From Acidobacteriota bacterium (GTDB taxonomy: Bacteria > Acidobacteriota > Vicinamibacteria > Vicinamibacterales > CAVVIG01): a stretch of 64,000 nt of DNA. This document shows, in pieces, positions 45,087 to 55,421 of this stretch (its first letter is position 1; the number at the start of each line of letters is the position of its first letter). Made by a program: the position numbers and the translations under genes. The notes under the pieces are model-generated. The model was given only the letters and a program-made list of their open reading frames with translations. It did not search any database and was not told the origin of the DNA. The stretch lies in contig QHWB01000041.1 of the NCBI GenBank assembly GCA_003222395.1, forward strand, positions 62,001-126,000, read 5' to 3'.

Positions 45087-45653
45087 CTAACGATAAGAAT
45101 CGAGCAGCGCCTGGCCGCCGAGCAGAAGAATCCACAGCACGACGCTGATCCAATGGATGAGGATGGACGGCCAGATCGATCCGGAGATGAGATAGGCGGC
45201 CGAGCAGGCGAGTCCGAGCAGCGCAGCGAGGGCGAGGTAGTACGGATTCGCGAAGAGCCCGAGCGACGCCGGCCAGAACAGCCGCGCGTTGAGCGGATGC
45301 GCGGCGACGAACGCGATCAGCGCAATCGCCGCCCGCGCGCAGAGCGTTCCGCGCGGCAGCCGGTCGATGCGACGCGGCAGCATCATCACGCGGAAGATCA
45401 ACTCCTCGGTGCACGCGGGATGCGCGAGCAGCGTGATCGTCGTCAGGATCGCCGCCGCGGGCGCCAGCGGAGCGAGACCTGGATGCAGAAGGCCGGAGAC
45501 CAGTCCGATCGGCAGCGAGCAGACGAGGAAGAGCGCGTAGACGAGCGCACAGCGCCGCCACGCCTGTCGATTGGGAATCGTCACAATCGCAGCGCCGACG
45601 TTGTCGGCGATCGTTCGCCATGTGATTCCTGTGCTCCGCGTGATTTGGCGCAT
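45087..45653 (-). CDS. CPBP family intramembrane metalloprotease
   Basis: 188 residues, almost entirely membrane helices. Motif 1 is EELIFRVMMLPRR (the EE-x-x-x-R of CPBP/CAAX proteases), with later His-containing helices AHPLNARLF and SILIHWISVVLW. These provide the expected Glu/His metal site. CPBP proteins cleave prenylated or other small peptides or act in bacteriocin immunity; no substrate is suggested by the neighbours. It is transcribed ahead of the PHP/barrel gene on the same strand, 38 bases away. Confidence 0.8.
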   Translation of the reverse strand: MRQITRSTGITWRTIADNVGAAIVTIPNRQAWRRCALVYALFLVCSLPIGLVSGLLHPGLAPLAPAAAILTTITLLAHPACTEELIFRVMMLPRRIDRLPRGTLCARAAIALIAFVAAHPLNARLFWPASLGLFANPYYLALAALLGLACSAAYLISGSIWPSILIHWISVVLWILLLGGQALLDSYR

Positions 45654-46050
45654 CGGACTACGTTCGACTCTATCGCAGCAGATCGACGCCCGGCCCGCCG
45701 CGCGCTCCAGGCGGAGCGACGCGATCCTACAATCGCGGTCCGCGCACGAAGCGTTGCAAGAATCAGCGGTTCGGCTTCGCTCCTCGGATGGCGCACGAAG
45801 ACAAGCTCACGGACACGGACCGACATCAGCGGACGTTTAAGGTCGAATGCTCGAATGCGATCCGAGGAAGTACCCTTGATTCCGTACGCGTATCGGCACT
45901 AAAGTTTGGGTTACCGCCCTCGCGATTGCATCCACAACGACGAGCGTTTTCTCGCCAGATGGAAGCTACTTTTTGGGCGGTAGACCCCGCGTCGTGATTC
46001 CCTCGGCGAACGGCGTCTCAAGACTCGCGTTATTGCCTGGAGGCGTTCTT
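45654..46050. other. Intergenic region, nothing recognised
   Basis: Nearly 400 bases between the CPBP gene (minus) and the small gene at 46051 (plus). Several open stretches exist, but none has a convincing start or protein-like composition. AT content rises near 45835-45910, which may hold promoters. The GGAGG for the next gene is at 46039-46043. Confidence 0.4.
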
Positions 46051-46341
46051 ATGCCGCACGACCCTGCCGTCACACGTATCCGTTCCGAATATCTCGAGAT
46101 GCCCGGTCTGCGGCTGACCGTCGAACAGGCGCAGCGTCTGTGCGGCGTCGAGCGGACGCTGTGCAAGTCGGTCCTCGATGCGCTGGTGGAAGAGAAGTTC
46201 CTGTGCGTGAAGGTCAACGGCGCCTACGCGCGCGCGACGGACGGCGAGATACCGCATCCGTTTCCGGCAAAGGCAGACCTGAGGCCGCGCGACGGCGGCG
46301 CTCCATTCACTCGCGCCGATTTCGCGATCGCGAAGCGATAG
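46051..46341 (+). CDS. Small helix-turn-helix-like protein
   Basis: 96 residues from ATG 46051, with GGAGG 7 bases upstream. The core RSEYLEMPGLRLTVEQAQRL, CGVERTLCKSVLDALVEEKF and LCVKVNGAYAR looks like a winged helix: helix, turn, recognition helix and wing. Similar short proteins are common in Acidobacteria as I recall. DNA binding is inferred, and the target is unknown. A 46-residue membrane ORF follows 28 bases downstream. Confidence 0.7.
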   Translation: MPHDPAVTRIRSEYLEMPGLRLTVEQAQRLCGVERTLCKSVLDALVEEKFLCVKVNGAYARATDGEIPHPFPAKADLRPRDGGAPFTRADFAIAKR

Positions 46342-46369
46342 CCGTGGTCGGATTTCGGGAGATGCCGCA

Positions 46370-46510
46370 ATGGGTTGGTTAGGACTAGCCGCGGCGTTCG
46401 TCGTGATGCTCATCACGCTGGCGGCTCTTCTGCGCGTCAAGCGACCGTCGAACGACCTCGGCGCCGTCAGCGACCAATGGATCGCTCAGCACCGGTCGCA
46501 GTCCCGCTGA
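46370..46510 (+). CDS. 46-residue single-helix membrane protein
   Basis: ATG 46370 has GGGAG about 9 bases upstream and ends at TGA 46508-46510. It encodes a hydrophobic helix (WLGLAAAFVVMLITLAALL), then a basic/polar tail with RVKRPSNDLGAV. Codon use and the membrane pattern look genuine. Function is unknown. It may be co-transcribed with the small regulator-like gene before it. Confidence 0.5.
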   Translation: MGWLGLAAAFVVMLITLAALLRVKRPSNDLGAVSDQWIAQHRSQSR

Positions 46511-46681
46511 GGCCAGGGCCTTGCTCTGAAGCCGATCAGCACCTCCACCCCTCTCCTCTCGATCGAAGCTGACATTGCTGGCGCCTGGTTCGCGGCCCCG
46601 CATGATCTCCTCACTCCCGGTGTTCGTGAACATGATGGGAAGACATTGCGACGTGCTGCTCGAGTACAACCTCTAGCATGA

Positions 46682-48043
<1,362 letters not shown>

Positions 48044-48252
48044 GGACCCTGCGTGTCGCGCGGGCCTGGCTCCGCGGGGCCGGCCCGCCATAGTTCACGA
48101 CGGCCGCGCCGCAGTCGCTGTCGGCGCCACCGGACTACGAAACGTGGATACCCGATGCTCCGGCCGGCCGGGCCGGCGTTCGGATCGCTCCGACTCGCCG
48201 AGTCAATATCTGCCGCCGCTGCAAGCGCGCGCGCCCAGTCCGGAGAAACGGC

Positions 48253-48627
48253 GTGCCTGATCCGAAACTCGCACAGTTCGGCGGCCAGAAGTACATGTCG
48301 CTGGAAACTTTCAAGAAGAACGGCCAGGGCGTAAAGACGCCGGTCTGGTTCGTGGTGCACAACGACGCGTTGTACGTGTATACCGAAGCCGATTCGTGGA
48401 AGGTCAAGCGAATTCGAAACAACCCGCGGGTGCGGGTGGCGGTCTGCAACATTCGCGGCGATGTGAAGGGCGCGTGGTTCGACGCGACGGCGTCGATAGT
48501 CGAAGGCGATGAGCGGCTCGCCGCGGACAAACTGCTCGATCGAAAGTATTTTCTGAAGGTGATCTTCAACTTTCTCTCGAGGATCAACCGGCACAAGCGG
48601 GCGATGATTAAAATCGAGGCCGCGTGA
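48253..48627 (+). CDS. PPOX-class (pyridoxamine-oxidase-like/F420-dependent) protein
   Basis: 124 residues from GTG 48253, with GGAG 8 bases upstream. The split-barrel pattern is clear: KTPVWFVVHNDALYVYTEAD, SWKVKRIRNNPRVRVAVCN and a GAWFDATASIVEGDE strand. This resembles the small PPOX-class probable F420-dependent enzymes. Cofactor choice (FMN, F420, haem) cannot be read from sequence alone. It stands alone between the esterase and a gene-free stretch. Confidence 0.75.
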   Translation: MPDPKLAQFGGQKYMSLETFKKNGQGVKTPVWFVVHNDALYVYTEADSWKVKRIRNNPRVRVAVCNIRGDVKGAWFDATASIVEGDERLAADKLLDRKYFLKVIFNFLSRINRHKRAMIKIEAA

Positions 48628-48922
48628 TCGGAGCTCCTCCGGCGGGCGACTCGATTCATGCCGTTCCCGCGACCGGTTTCGGTAGCAGGGCTCCCGGGGA
48701 ACTCGCTGAGTGGATCCGACAACACAGTACCAAACGCAGATGATCTCGCGTGCTTGTATCGCGCTCGAGTTGAGTCTTCCGGTTCGACGCGTTGGTGACA
48801 CACAATCGCCGAGACTTCGAGCCGGCGACCCGACTGTTCGGTCCTGCGATGTCGCGTGGTTCGAGCTCCGTCTGGGCGAACCCGCCCTTCAACGTGCGGC
48901 CGGCCGCGTGACCTGATTGACG
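48628..48922. other. Intergenic region, nothing recognised
   Basis: About 295 bases between the PPOX gene and the end of a convergent TonB receptor gene. No ORF with a plausible start or protein-like composition and no clear terminator hairpin with T-tract was found. Confidence 0.4.
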
Positions 48923-51900
48923 CTAGAAATCCCAACGGGCGCTGAGTTTCACGAATCGCGGCTGAATGACGGTGATTGGCCTCTGCCAGGCGGCGCCGAA
49001 CGTGTTGTTCTGGACGAGAATCGCATCCGAATTGAACGCGTTGTACAGGTCGACGTTCAGGTCCACGCGGCCGCGACCGACGCTGACGATCTTCGTGAAG
49101 CGGAGGTCGAATTGATTCAGTCTGTCTCCAAACAGCGTACCCGGCTTGACCAGATTGATGTTGGCCTGCGCCAGCGTGAACGGCCGGCCAAGCGAGGGTA
49201 CGCTGCCGACGTAGACGGCGTTCGCAGCAATCTGCGGCCCCGGAATGCTTTGGAAGGTGCCACTGAGGCGAACGCCGTACGGCAGCGTGTACGCGGCGAG
49301 ACCTTTGTATTGCGCAAGAAACGGCGTCTCTTGATGACAGTATCCCTTCGGCGTCCAGGCACCATTGGCGGCAGCGGTCACAAGCGGCTGAATGCCGGCC
49401 GGCGCGGGAACCGCCGCCTGCAGAGCCTCCGGTACGTCGTCGATGATGTCGCAGTTGTCCGTCATCGACTTGCCACTGCTGACCCCACCCTGCACCAAGA
49501 ATCCGCCCTGCAACCGCGCGTCGACGCTGACATCAAAGCCATCCCAGTGTGCGAGCTGCTTACCAAACTGGGATGCGGCTTTGATCACGTTTCGCGGAGC
49601 AACGATGGCGTTGGGATCGAAGATCCCTCCGAGCGTCTGCCCGGCGTTTGGCAGGCGAGTATCCGTTGACGGATAGACGACGCTGTACTCGGTAAAGTCC
49701 CCGCGACCGAGCGTCTCATTGTCGACGACTGAGAAGTTGCCGCCGATGCGCCGGAAATATCCGGCACTGGCCGACACGCGCGGCAAAAGCTCGTGCTGCA
49801 CCCCGACGGAGAACTCCCAGTTCGACGGACGCACGCCCCACCCGTTCAGAATCGCGCGGTCGTACACCGTACCTGGCACGCTGCTGCCGAAGCTTGGCGT
49901 CTGCCACGGCCCGCATTCTCCGTTGGCGGCGCTGACGATTAAGTCGCAATCGGGGACGAAGTTGTTACGTCGCGGATCGCCCACGGGATATGTCGTGTCG
50001 TTCCACGTCCGCTGCGTCTGTGTCTGCAGCGTGGTCGCGGGATTGCTCGCCGAGGCGTAGCGGATCGAGTCTTGTTCGACACTGCGGCTGACGCTCGCCT
50101 TCAGCGCGGTCTTGCCGTTTCCAAACAGGTCGTAGGCGGCCGACACTCGCGGATCGATATCTTTCCAGTTCGGGACGTTCTCGACAGCAGCCAGTTGGTC
50201 CCGACGGTTGGGCAGCCAGCGGTGAGGTGCCGCCGTAAACGGTTCGGTGCTCTCTTTCTGGAGATCGAGGCGCAACCCGCCGCTCACGGTCATTCGATTC
50301 ACCGTCCATCGATCCTGAGCGAAGATGCCCAGGTTGTAGTTCAATTTGTTCTGCCATCCCTGGAGCGGCGCCTGGATCGTCACGAACTGGGGCACATAGT
50401 CCCGCGTCGTGTACCAGATTCCGCCGGTCGAATCGTTGTTATCGTTCCGCTCGAAGTGGCCGCGTTGCACCTCGAATCCGAATTTCGCGTTGTGGGATCC
50501 CGTGACATAGCTCGTCGACACCTTGAACGTCTGCGAGGGAAGCCGGTCGTCGAAATCGAATCCGGTCGGGCTGCGATAGGTGAGAGGCGCGGCAAGAGCA
50601 CCCCCTTGCTCCACGATGGCGATACCGCCGATGCGGCTGGGGTCCACTTTGATCGTGTCGGGACTTGCCCCTGCAGCGACCCCAACTTCGAAGAGGAGTC
50701 GGTCGGTCGCGGTGTACGTCCATTTTGTCGTCGAAAGCTGGGTATGCCACGTGGTAATGCGTGACGCCTCGGGCGCCTGGACGAACGTTTGTATCAGCCA
50801 ATTCGGATCCACCTTGTACTGATACGCGTACCAGCTCGACAGCTTTTGTTTGCTGGACAGCGCCCACGTGACCCGGCCGTTGTTGTCATACGTATAGGTG
50901 CCGCCAAAGGCTTGTCGTGATCGATCGTCCTCACGACGCACGGCGCCGACATCGACGGGGAAGAAGCGGCCGGCGACGTAGAACTCGTTCGTGAAGTACC
51001 GGGATGTCGCGAAGAACCACAATCGATTGCGCTTGATGGGCCCGCCGACGGCGACGTTCAGGTCGTACAGCGTTTTCAGCGTTGTCGATGCGCCGCTGAG
51101 CCCCCGTGCCTGCAACCGGTCCGTCACGTTGTTGCCCTGAAGACTCGGCGCGGAACCGTTGGCGAGCGCGCTGCCGCTGAATGTGTTGCCGCCGGACTTC
51201 GGGATGGCGTTCATGATCACGCCGTTGGTGCCGGTTTCACCCGACTGCCCCGCCAGCTGCACGTCGACCTGCTCGAACAGGAGCGGCGACAGGCTCATGT
51301 TCGTCAGATTCGAGCTCTGATACATGTTGCCGATGCGCAGACCGTCGAGCATCGACACGCCGTCTTCGGCGCGGCTGCCATGCGCGGACACCTGCGCGCC
51401 GGTCTGGTCGCCCAGTATGCCGCCGACGTCCTGAATCGAGGCGCGCACTGCGGGCATGAGCGCCGCCATCTGCAGCCAGGATCCACTCGACGGCAACTGC
51501 TTGAAAATCTCCGCCGATACTGATCGCGTCTGTGCCGCTGATTGCAGGTCGACGATCGGACTCTCGCCGGTGACCGTGACCGTTTCCTCGACGGCACCGA
51601 CACGCATGTCCGCGTCGATCGTGGCGGTGAAGCCCGCCGCTACCTGCACGCCCTCCCGCCGCACCTGGTTGAAGCCGGGCAGCGTGAACGTGACGGTGTA
51701 GAGCCCCGGCGGGAGATTCACGATGCGGTACAGGCCTGTACCGTCGGTGGCTGCCGTCCGCACCCGTTCGATGAGCGCAGGGCTGGCCGCTTCCACGGTC
51801 ACTCCTGGGAGAACGGCGGCGGACGGGTCCTTCACCACACCCGCGATCGTGCCGAGCGTCTGAGCTCCGGCTGGCAGCCCCACAGCCGCGAGGGCAACGG

Positions 51901-51931
51901 CAAGGAAAACGGCTCGAGCAATGTGTCGCAT
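48923..51931 (-). CDS. TonB-dependent receptor (Oar/carboxypeptidase-regulatory type)
   Basis: 1002 residues: a signal peptide, regulatory domain (IAGVVKDPSAAVLPGVTVEA, PPGLYTVTFTLPGF), plug (VTVTGESPIVDLQ, NAIPKSGGNTF) and long barrel ending KLSARWDF. It is similar in layout and wording to the receptor at 11049-14132, so the two are paralogues. The 273-base gap upstream (51932-52204) should hold its promoter; nothing else is visible there. Confidence 0.9.
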   Translation of the reverse strand: MRHIARAVFLAVALAAVGLPAGAQTLGTIAGVVKDPSAAVLPGVTVEAASPALIERVRTAATDGTGLYRIVNLPPGLYTVTFTLPGFNQVRREGVQVAAGFTATIDADMRVGAVEETVTVTGESPIVDLQSAAQTRSVSAEIFKQLPSSGSWLQMAALMPAVRASIQDVGGILGDQTGAQVSAHGSRAEDGVSMLDGLRIGNMYQSSNLTNMSLSPLLFEQVDVQLAGQSGETGTNGVIMNAIPKSGGNTFSGSALANGSAPSLQGNNVTDRLQARGLSGASTTLKTLYDLNVAVGGPIKRNRLWFFATSRYFTNEFYVAGRFFPVDVGAVRREDDRSRQAFGGTYTYDNNGRVTWALSSKQKLSSWYAYQYKVDPNWLIQTFVQAPEASRITTWHTQLSTTKWTYTATDRLLFEVGVAAGASPDTIKVDPSRIGGIAIVEQGGALAAPLTYRSPTGFDFDDRLPSQTFKVSTSYVTGSHNAKFGFEVQRGHFERNDNNDSTGGIWYTTRDYVPQFVTIQAPLQGWQNKLNYNLGIFAQDRWTVNRMTVSGGLRLDLQKESTEPFTAAPHRWLPNRRDQLAAVENVPNWKDIDPRVSAAYDLFGNGKTALKASVSRSVEQDSIRYASASNPATTLQTQTQRTWNDTTYPVGDPRRNNFVPDCDLIVSAANGECGPWQTPSFGSSVPGTVYDRAILNGWGVRPSNWEFSVGVQHELLPRVSASAGYFRRIGGNFSVVDNETLGRGDFTEYSVVYPSTDTRLPNAGQTLGGIFDPNAIVAPRNVIKAASQFGKQLAHWDGFDVSVDARLQGGFLVQGGVSSGKSMTDNCDIIDDVPEALQAAVPAPAGIQPLVTAAANGAWTPKGYCHQETPFLAQYKGLAAYTLPYGVRLSGTFQSIPGPQIAANAVYVGSVPSLGRPFTLAQANINLVKPGTLFGDRLNQFDLRFTKIVSVGRGRVDLNVDLYNAFNSDAILVQNNTFGAAWQRPITVIQPRFVKLSARWDF

Positions 51932-52204
51932 GGCTGTGCCTCCAACACCGCGTGTTTATTTCGGTCGCCCTTTGAATCCTTCCGCCCGCATCCGAATCGT
52001 GTAGATGCTCATCGCCGTATTCCGCACGCCCTGCGGTGTTTTTCCACGGTTCTCCGTCCGGACCGACGGCGCCGAGCTGCCGGATCCGTGCACGCGCGTT
52101 GCACCGCGAACAACCGTTCCCGGGCGTCGAGCGACACCGCGCCGGCGTCACGCGTGTCTGTGAAGTACACGAACTCGCGACGTGTGATGTCTAGCTTCCG
52201 GATG

Positions 52205-53290
52205 CTACGTTGTCTGCTTATCCGCGTCGAACGTGGCCTTGTAACGAGACAAAGGAACGGTGGGCTCGTTTCCCGGAGTGGTGTGTGCGGCGACGACCGG
52301 CCTCGGTGCCGACGTCGTTTCCTGCCTCGGCCGGTTTTCTTCCGGGACCGTGATGGGCTCCAACTGCGAGACGATCGCATTGCGCTGGTCCTCGAACCAT
52401 GGCGGCAGGAGCAACTTCGTCCCGAGTTCGTCCGGCGCCTCGTCCTTGAAAAAACCACCCGGGACATTCGCCGTGCACTCGACGAGGATGCCACCCGGCG
52501 AGCGGACGTACATGGAGTGGAAGTAAAACCGATCCTTGATCTCCGATGCGTCGGTGAAACCCATTTCCTCGTAGACGGCCTTCTGCTTCACCAGGGCGTC
52601 GTCTGTTTCGACATTGAACGCGATGTGATGCGCCGTGCCGGCGCCAAAGCCCCAGCTCCCGGGCGCACGTTCCGGCTCGACGTGCAAGTCGACGATCCGT
52701 CCGGGACCGGTTCCCGGCACTTCGAATCGATGGTAGGGACCATCGACGCCGACCTTGCGGAACCCCAGCGCGTCGACGAAGAACGATTCCTGGTCGCGCA
52801 CGTCACGAACCGACAGTACCGCACCAAAGAAGCCGCGCGTCCCGGCGTCTCGTGGGATCTGCGTCGTTGTCCACGGATTCCGGTTGTCCCCGCTCTCCTC
52901 GATCATTTCGAAGAGCAACCCGACGGGATGCCGCACCCGCAGGTACTTCGTGCCGAATCGTTCCTGCACGCCGCTGTGTTCGGCCCGGTGCCGATCGAAG
53001 TGCTCTTTCCAAAACGCGATCGCTCCGTTCGGAACGGTGTAGCTGGTGCAGGACAGCTGGCCAGACCCGGCGCGTCCCGGCTTCCGCGAGTACGGAAAAC
53101 ACGTAGCGATCGAACCGACGTCGGCGTCGGCGTTGCCGTAGTAGAAGTGATAGATGGGGATGTTTCCATCCATCAGGACGGTCTGCTTGACCAGCCGCTG
53201 CCCGAGTATTTGGGTAAAGAAGTCGATATCCTGCTGCGCGCCGCCGGGGCACAGCGTGATGTGGTGCACGCCCTGCACGAGGCTTGTCAT
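52205..53290 (-). CDS. Ring-cleaving dioxygenase-like VOC protein (MhqO/LinE type)
   Basis: 361 residues with AAGGAGG before the ATG. Two VOC halves: the first starts VQGVHHITLCPGGAQQDIDF and has RHPVGLLFEMIEE; the second has AHHIAFNVETDD and SPGGILVECTANVPG. The H-H-I...H-H-I...V-E pattern gives the two His and one Glu expected for an Fe(II) extradiol site. Such proteins open hydroquinone or catechol-like rings. A proline/threonine-rich tail follows the catalytic part. The MetE-like protein 107 bases upstream may belong to the same transcript. Confidence 0.82.
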   Translation of the reverse strand: MTSLVQGVHHITLCPGGAQQDIDFFTQILGQRLVKQTVLMDGNIPIYHFYYGNADADVGSIATCFPYSRKPGRAGSGQLSCTSYTVPNGAIAFWKEHFDRHRAEHSGVQERFGTKYLRVRHPVGLLFEMIEESGDNRNPWTTTQIPRDAGTRGFFGAVLSVRDVRDQESFFVDALGFRKVGVDGPYHRFEVPGTGPGRIVDLHVEPERAPGSWGFGAGTAHHIAFNVETDDALVKQKAVYEEMGFTDASEIKDRFYFHSMYVRSPGGILVECTANVPGGFFKDEAPDELGTKLLLPPWFEDQRNAIVSQLEPITVPEENRPRQETTSAPRPVVAAHTTPGNEPTVPLSRYKATFDADKQTT

Positions 53291-53397
53291 GGGCTCCTCC
53301 TTCTTCCTTCATGTGGGCTCCGTCCCCACACTCCGGCTCGGTCGCTCGCGGGGACCCCTCCGCCCCGCTCCGCTCCCTCGCAGGCGCGCCGTGCGCC

Positions 53398-54486
53398 TCA
53401 AATCTGCTGCGCCGTCGCCGCGACACTCGACTGCAGCTCGGCGCGCACCAATCCAGCACCTAGGACCATGGCGGAAAGTTTCGCGAAGGCGACCTCCCGC
53501 GTGAGGTACTTCATGCCACAATCCGGGGCCACAATCAGCCGCTCGGCCGGGACGTACGGCAGCGCGCGGCGAATTCGATCGGCAACCACCTCGGGCGACT
53601 CGACGTCGCTCGTCGACAGATCAAGAACCCCGAGCAGAACGGTCCTGCCGCCGAGGTCAGCGAGCACGGAACAATCCAGCGCGGACTGCGCCGTTTCGAC
53701 TGATACCTGCTGCACGGTGGTTGCAGCCAGTTCGGAAAGAAAGTCGTACCGCGCGGGCTTCCCCTTGACCATCGCGCCGTAGCCAAAGCAGATGTGAACG
53801 ACGGTTGTCCCGGTGATCCCATCGAGCGCTCGCTGGAGCGCCGCGATTCCGTACGACCGCGCTTCCACGGGATGCACTTGCATGTACGGCTCATCGATCT
53901 GCACGACGTCGGCGCCGGCGGCGAAGAGGTCACGGATTTCCACGTGCACAGCGGCGGCGTAGTCCATCGCCAGTTCCGCGTCGGACGCGTAGTACTCGTT
54001 CTGCGCCAGCCTGGTCATCGTGAACGGGCCGGGAACCGTGATCTTGATCTGACGATCCGTGTTAGCTCGCAGGAACTGCACATCCCGCACGTTGACCGGG
54101 CGCAGCCGCCGAACGCGCCCGATGACCCTCGGCACGAGCGCCGGCTTGCCGGTGCGGCTGATCACGGTACCCGGATCATCGAGGTCGATGCCGTCGAGCG
54201 CGGTCGCAAATCGGTTGAAGTAGCTCTCGCGCCGCATCTCGCCGTCCGACACGATATCGATGCCGGCGCGCTCCTGATCGCGAACGGCAATCAGCGTGGC
54301 ATCGTCCTGTGCCTGCTCCAGAAAATCGGAGGCGACGCGCCAGAGTTGCCGCATCCGCACGCGTGGCGGAGTATTCGCGGCGAGCAGCGATCGGTCGATC
54401 AACCACTCCGGCTGCGGATACGAGCCGACGACCGTTGTTGGAAACAGTTTTCTCTGCATCGCTGATCTGGCGGACCCGGTGTTCAC
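53398..54486 (-). CDS. MetE-like (cobalamin-independent methionine synthase II family) methyltransferase
   Basis: 362 residues. It matches the C-terminal catalytic half of MetE: PTTVVGSYPQP at the start, DIVSDGEMRRESYF, QIDEPYMQ, HICFGYGA and APDCGMKYLTREVAFAKL. His/Cys in HICFG and Cys in PDCGMK fit the zinc site. Such short MetE-like proteins are often not methionine synthases but move methyl or alkyl groups between thiols and other acceptors. The GTG start (54486) overlaps the stop of the broken carboxyltransferase by 4 bases (GTGA), which supports this start and past co-translation. Substrate unknown. Confidence 0.82.
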   Translation of the reverse strand: MNTGSARSAMQRKLFPTTVVGSYPQPEWLIDRSLLAANTPPRVRMRQLWRVASDFLEQAQDDATLIAVRDQERAGIDIVSDGEMRRESYFNRFATALDGIDLDDPGTVISRTGKPALVPRVIGRVRRLRPVNVRDVQFLRANTDRQIKITVPGPFTMTRLAQNEYYASDAELAMDYAAAVHVEIRDLFAAGADVVQIDEPYMQVHPVEARSYGIAALQRALDGITGTTVVHICFGYGAMVKGKPARYDFLSELAATTVQQVSVETAQSALDCSVLADLGGRTVLLGVLDLSTSDVESPEVVADRIRRALPYVPAERLIVAPDCGMKYLTREVAFAKLSAMVLGAGLVRAELQSSVAATAQQI

Positions 54487-55103
54487 GCCGAGTGTGCCGC
54501 GCCCGCGAGCACACGCTCCGCAATCTCGCGAAATTCCTCGAGGGTGACGAGCGCCCGTTTGGCGATACTCCGCTCCTTTACGATGCGCAGCATTTCGCCC
54601 ACGGCTTCATCGCTTACGCCTGCGACACCCAGTTGCTCCAGGCTGTAGGTGATCGAGGCCTTGCCGCTCTTCTTTCCAAGGACTACGTCACCGGACCGGC
54701 CCGTGAGCGCCGGGTGCGTGCCGAACATGGCAAGCGGCTTCTTCACCGCCAGGTCGACGCCGATGCCGGATTCACGCGTGAAGTTGTGCGCGCCGAGAAT
54801 GGGCTTGTTCATCGCGATCGGGCGGTTGCTGAGACGACTGACCAGCGCTCCAAGCTCCGGCAGCATGTCGAGGCGGTAGGGCGTCTCGTACCCGTAGAGG
54901 ATGTGAAGAGCGACGATGAGCTCCTCGAGGGCGGCATTGCCTGTACGTTCGCCGACCCGTTGGCGCAGCTGTGCACGACTTCGGCGCCGGCTTCGACGCC
55001 GGCGAGTTCCGTCGCGAGCGCCATCCCGAAGTCATTGTGCGTGTGCACTTCGACCGGAAGCCCGTTGGTCAGGCGCTTCACCAGCCTCACGAGATATTTC
55101 ATC
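54483..55103 (-). pseudogene. Pyruvate-carboxyltransferase family (isopropylmalate/homocitrate-synthase-like) fragment with frameshift
   Basis: Minus-strand sequence near 55102 begins mid-gene with LVRLVKRLTNGLPVEVHTHN and DFGMALATELAGVEAGAEVV. After HSCANG the frame breaks near 54957. The expected GERTGNAALEELIVALHILYGY resumes one frame over and runs to LEEFREIAERVLAGAAHSA. One lost base explains this. The N-terminal half (catalytic Asp and first metal ligands) is missing and replaced by a DoxX-like start. HTHNDFG is the family metal-binding motif. The gene is dead. It was once followed by the MetE-like gene. Confidence 0.75.
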
Positions 55104-55154
55104 GCGCAGCGCGCCGAAGAGCAGGCGGCCGGCCAGGAAGAGGATCTCGGTCAC
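55104..55154 (-). pseudogene. N-terminal scrap of a DoxX-like membrane protein
   Basis: GTG 55154 with AGGAAC about 9 bases upstream begins VTEILFLAGRLLFGALR, the usual first helix of DoxX-family proteins. It breaks after 17 codons where the carboxyltransferase fragment begins out of frame. Short, so tentative. Confidence 0.4.
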
Positions 55155-55421
55155 GTGCCCGTTCCTGAGAGTGATCTGCCGTCAGATGAAACACCCGATC
55201 GCCGGGGCAAATGGCGAGAGTCTCACGTATGCACGCTCGGTTGTCAACGCCCGTCGGCGGTCCACGACCAGTTGGTCTCGCGAGCAGCCCCTAAATGACC
55301 TCGAGTGAGATGGAGGGCGTCACCGACGATTGATGTCGTCCACGAAAACGGTGTCGATCGAGTAATCTGGCTTCGAACAGCGCGCGGTTTTTTCCACGGT
55401 TCGAACACACGAGGGACACCG